Below, piece by piece: positions 61,580-64,000 of a stretch of 64,000 nt of DNA. How positions within the stretch are numbered: position 1 is the first letter of the stretch; every line of letters starts with the position of its first letter. Position numbers and translations under genes: made by a program. The stretch is from Chloroflexota bacterium (GTDB lineage: Bacteria > Chloroflexota > Anaerolineae > Anaerolineales > Villigracilaceae). Under the pieces are notes generated by a model. That model was not told the DNA's origin and ran no database searches. It was given only the letters and a program-made list of their open reading frames with translations. Where the stretch lies: the NCBI GenBank assembly GCA_016195815.1, contig JACPYX010000023.1, positions 1 to 64,000 of the forward strand. The letters run 5' to 3'.

Positions 61580-63830
61580 TTTCTGCTAATCTTAATTCAA
61601 GGAGTGACTGGAGAAAGGCGAGCGTTGACTCTGCGCCTTGATTTTCGTTCGGGCGGTCGGGATGCAGCCCATCGCGACAACCGCCTGTCGTCGGATCATA
61701 GACCGGCAAGTGCAAATCGTTGCGGCCAAGGAACCACTCGAAGGCACAGCGTACATCTTGGTGCCACTTTTTATTTCCAGTGATTCGATAAGCTTCGAGG
61801 CAGGCAGAGACCATTGCCTGCGCCTCCACCGGCTGTTGGTCAAAACGGGCGCGTTCGCCGCCTTGCGGATAAAAGCCATTGGAGCCAATTGGGACAAAGT
61901 GTCTTCCTTCTGTATCCGATCGCTGCAAGTCTGCCAGCCAATTGAGAGACTCCAACCCCGCCTCGGTCATTGCAACATTGGGTATGGACTCGCCGCACAA
62001 AAGCATGGCATGCGGCAACGCCGCATTGCAATAGGTCAACCTATCTTCGAACCAGTTCCATCCCGCCGCGCGGTTGTTTTGATACAGCGCCAGCAAGCGA
62101 CCCGCTAACTCCTCCTGCACCTGGCTGGCGCGCCGGTCACCGGCAAATCGTCCCAGGTATTCGTGGATGCCAATGAGTGCGAAGGCCCAGGCGCGTGGAC
62201 TGGTGGTTTCGAGGATGGCGAGCAGGGATTGTTGGAATACCCGGCTAGCCATGTCATGAAGTGTTGGCGCAGTCGAACGGCCAAGTACAGCGCCCAGCGC
62301 CCACAAGGCTCGGCCGTGGCTGTCATCCGAACCGCTCTCTTCGAGCCAATTCCGCTGGTAATCCATAAAGTTGCGGAAGCGTCTCGTTTCAGAGTTGAAG
62401 GCATACCAGGTGAAGGCAAGATAGCGGGTCGCCAATTCAGCGGCTTCCTTGTTTCCCAATTCGTCCAGGAGCACACTGACCATCAAGGCGCGGGCATTGT
62501 CGTCAGTTGTATAACCTTCGCGGTAGTTCGGTATTGTAAAAACGGCATGTTGCAATATGCCGGTGTGATCCGTGAGGTGACGCAAGTGATCCAGTTTGAG
62601 CGGCGGCAATTCCCAGGCCCGTTTATCCAAAGGTTTGATCGCGAACTCAGCCGCCGCAAAGTGGTGGTGTTCGGTACGGGCGTGTTCAAAGGTCTCCATA
62701 TAACGGCGGGCCACTTGCGGCCAGATCATGTCCCGACCGAAAAGGTAGGCGCGCTTACGCATGGCGTGGCGTTTTGACTCATTGGCCAATAGGTCAATCA
62801 CCTGATCGGCCAGCGCTTGGGGATCACTAAACGGCACCAGCGCGCCGCGCTCATCAGCCAGCATTTCCTCTGCATACCAATAGGGTGTGGATATAACTGC
62901 CTTACCGGCTCCGAGTGTATACGCCAATGTGCCGGATGTAATTTGTGCCGCATCCAGATAGGGCGTGATATAGATATCCGCCGCACTGATAAACTGGTTA
63001 AGTTCATCCAATGCAACAAAGCGGTTATAAAAGATCACATTGCCTTCCACGCCCTTTTCATGAGCCAGCATTTGCAGGGACAGCCGATAGCTTTCGCCTT
63101 CGTTCTGTATGACATGGGGATGGGTCGCGCCCACAACGATATACACTACATTGGGGTGTTTCTCCAAAATGGCGGGCAGGGCGGCGATGACATTCTCAAT
63201 GCCTTTGTTGGGGGAGAGCAAGCCGAAACTAAGCAAAACACTTTTGCCTTCGACCCCAAACAAATCCTTGTTAAAGCTTGGGTCTACGAATGGGACATCG
63301 GGAATACCATGCGGGATCAGATCGATTTTTTCCGGGGATACGTGATAAACGCTCTGCAGAAATTCAGCCCCCCGTTTGCTCATAACCACCACACGGTCGG
63401 ACAAAGACACGATTTCTTCGAGCACACGGCGCTGATCGGGATTAGGATCCCGCAAGATTGTATGTAACGTTGTGACAATCGGCATACGCAATTCGCGCAG
63501 GAGCGTCAGAATATAACTGCCTGCCTTTCCTCCGAAGATGCCGTACTCATGCTGCAGAGACACCATGTCCACGTTGTTGATATTCAGGAAATCGGCGGCG
63601 CGGCGATACGACTCGATGTCCTTTTCGGTCAGCTCGAAGCGAACACGCGGCGGGTACTCGTAGCCTGCTTCGGTATCATTGACGGGCAGTGCGATGCAGG
63701 CAGTGCCTTTGTACTCCTCGGCGACGGCTTCGCAGAGATCGGTGGTGAATGTGGCGATGCCGCACTGGCGTGGCAGGTAATTGCCGATAAAGGCAATCCG
63801 CTTGATGATCGAATCAGTAATCTGTTTCAT
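61506..63830 (-). CDS. GT4-type glycosyltransferase with a C-terminal helical glycosidase-like domain
   Basis: RIAFIGNYLPRQCGIATFTTDLCEAV; LSFGLLSPNKGIENVIAALP; long helical C-terminus. Confidence 0.88.
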   Translation of the reverse strand: MKQITDSIIKRIAFIGNYLPRQCGIATFTTDLCEAVAEEYKGTACIALPVNDTEAGYEYPPRVRFELTEKDIESYRRAADFLNINNVDMVSLQHEYGIFGGKAGSYILTLLRELRMPIVTTLHTILRDPNPDQRRVLEEIVSLSDRVVVMSKRGAEFLQSVYHVSPEKIDLIPHGIPDVPFVDPSFNKDLFGVEGKSVLLSFGLLSPNKGIENVIAALPAILEKHPNVVYIVVGATHPHVIQNEGESYRLSLQMLAHEKGVEGNVIFYNRFVALDELNQFISAADIYITPYLDAAQITSGTLAYTLGAGKAVISTPYWYAEEMLADERGALVPFSDPQALADQVIDLLANESKRHAMRKRAYLFGRDMIWPQVARRYMETFEHARTEHHHFAAAEFAIKPLDKRAWELPPLKLDHLRHLTDHTGILQHAVFTIPNYREGYTTDDNARALMVSVLLDELGNKEAAELATRYLAFTWYAFNSETRRFRNFMDYQRNWLEESGSDDSHGRALWALGAVLGRSTAPTLHDMASRVFQQSLLAILETTSPRAWAFALIGIHEYLGRFAGDRRASQVQEELAGRLLALYQNNRAAGWNWFEDRLTYCNAALPHAMLLCGESIPNVAMTEAGLESLNWLADLQRSDTEGRHFVPIGSNGFYPQGGERARFDQQPVEAQAMVSACLEAYRITGNKKWHQDVRCAFEWFLGRNDLHLPVYDPTTGGCRDGLHPDRPNENQGAESTLAFLQSLLELRLAESVGHPNEHAHDERSFPGTISTPQT

Positions 63831-63928
63831 ATCAGTCTTCTCCTTCCAAACGCCCCTGTTATTTGTAATAATCTGATTACCATATGGGGTATCCTCAAGG
63901 TTGCGAAACCCAGCTGAGGAGGCATCCC

Positions 63929-64000
63929 ATGACTACAGACGACATTATTCTACACATCTCCTGCCTTGTGGACGATAGCCTACCCGAGATGCCCAGGCAT
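63929..64000 (+). mobile_element. 5' end of a putative transposase (truncated by the window)
   Basis: MTTDDIILHISCLVDDSLPEMPRH..., resembling IS982-like N-termini. Confidence 0.5.

Overview
Window from a bacterial chromosome with Chloroflexota/Anaerolineae-like gene content (taxonomic guess from gene families only). Main blocks: (1) radical SAM/SPASM maturase and an IS5-like transposase relic; (2) a complete minus-strand V/A-type ATPase operon (G/H-C-I-K-F-E-A-B-D, 11967->3165); (3) small housekeeping genes, a cold-shock gene, and a Mg/Co-chelatase I-D locus split at an A9 run with hallmarks of -1 ribosomal frameshifting; (4) tRNA-Ser(GGA), an ATP-grasp ligase, and an F1-only ATPase cluster (alpha, gamma, beta, epsilon) followed by an MreB-like gene; (5) rex, CHASE2-cyclase, SH3 lipoprotein, GNAT, PP2C-like and GGDEF genes; (6) CsaB-like, DDAH-like, methyltransferase, cysH-elp3, two half-size chromate transporters, Usp, mutM, prs, meaB and a B12-binding protein; (7) a tightly coupled 8-gene plus-strand cluster (48039-56196) of mostly uncharacterised membrane proteins, including a scaffold with repeated 'PDWL' motifs, a GlmL/MutL-like ASKHA protein and a protein ending in an LPQTG sorting signal; (8) an SLC13 permease, PaiB-like protein, a decayed IS5-type transposase, a GH130/GT pair and the start of another transposase. 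The best candidates for undescribed biology are the 48-56 kb cluster, the chelatase frameshift site, and repeat elements that appear to have been captured in frame inside elp3 and a methyltransferase. All family calls come from reading translations; no database search was run.
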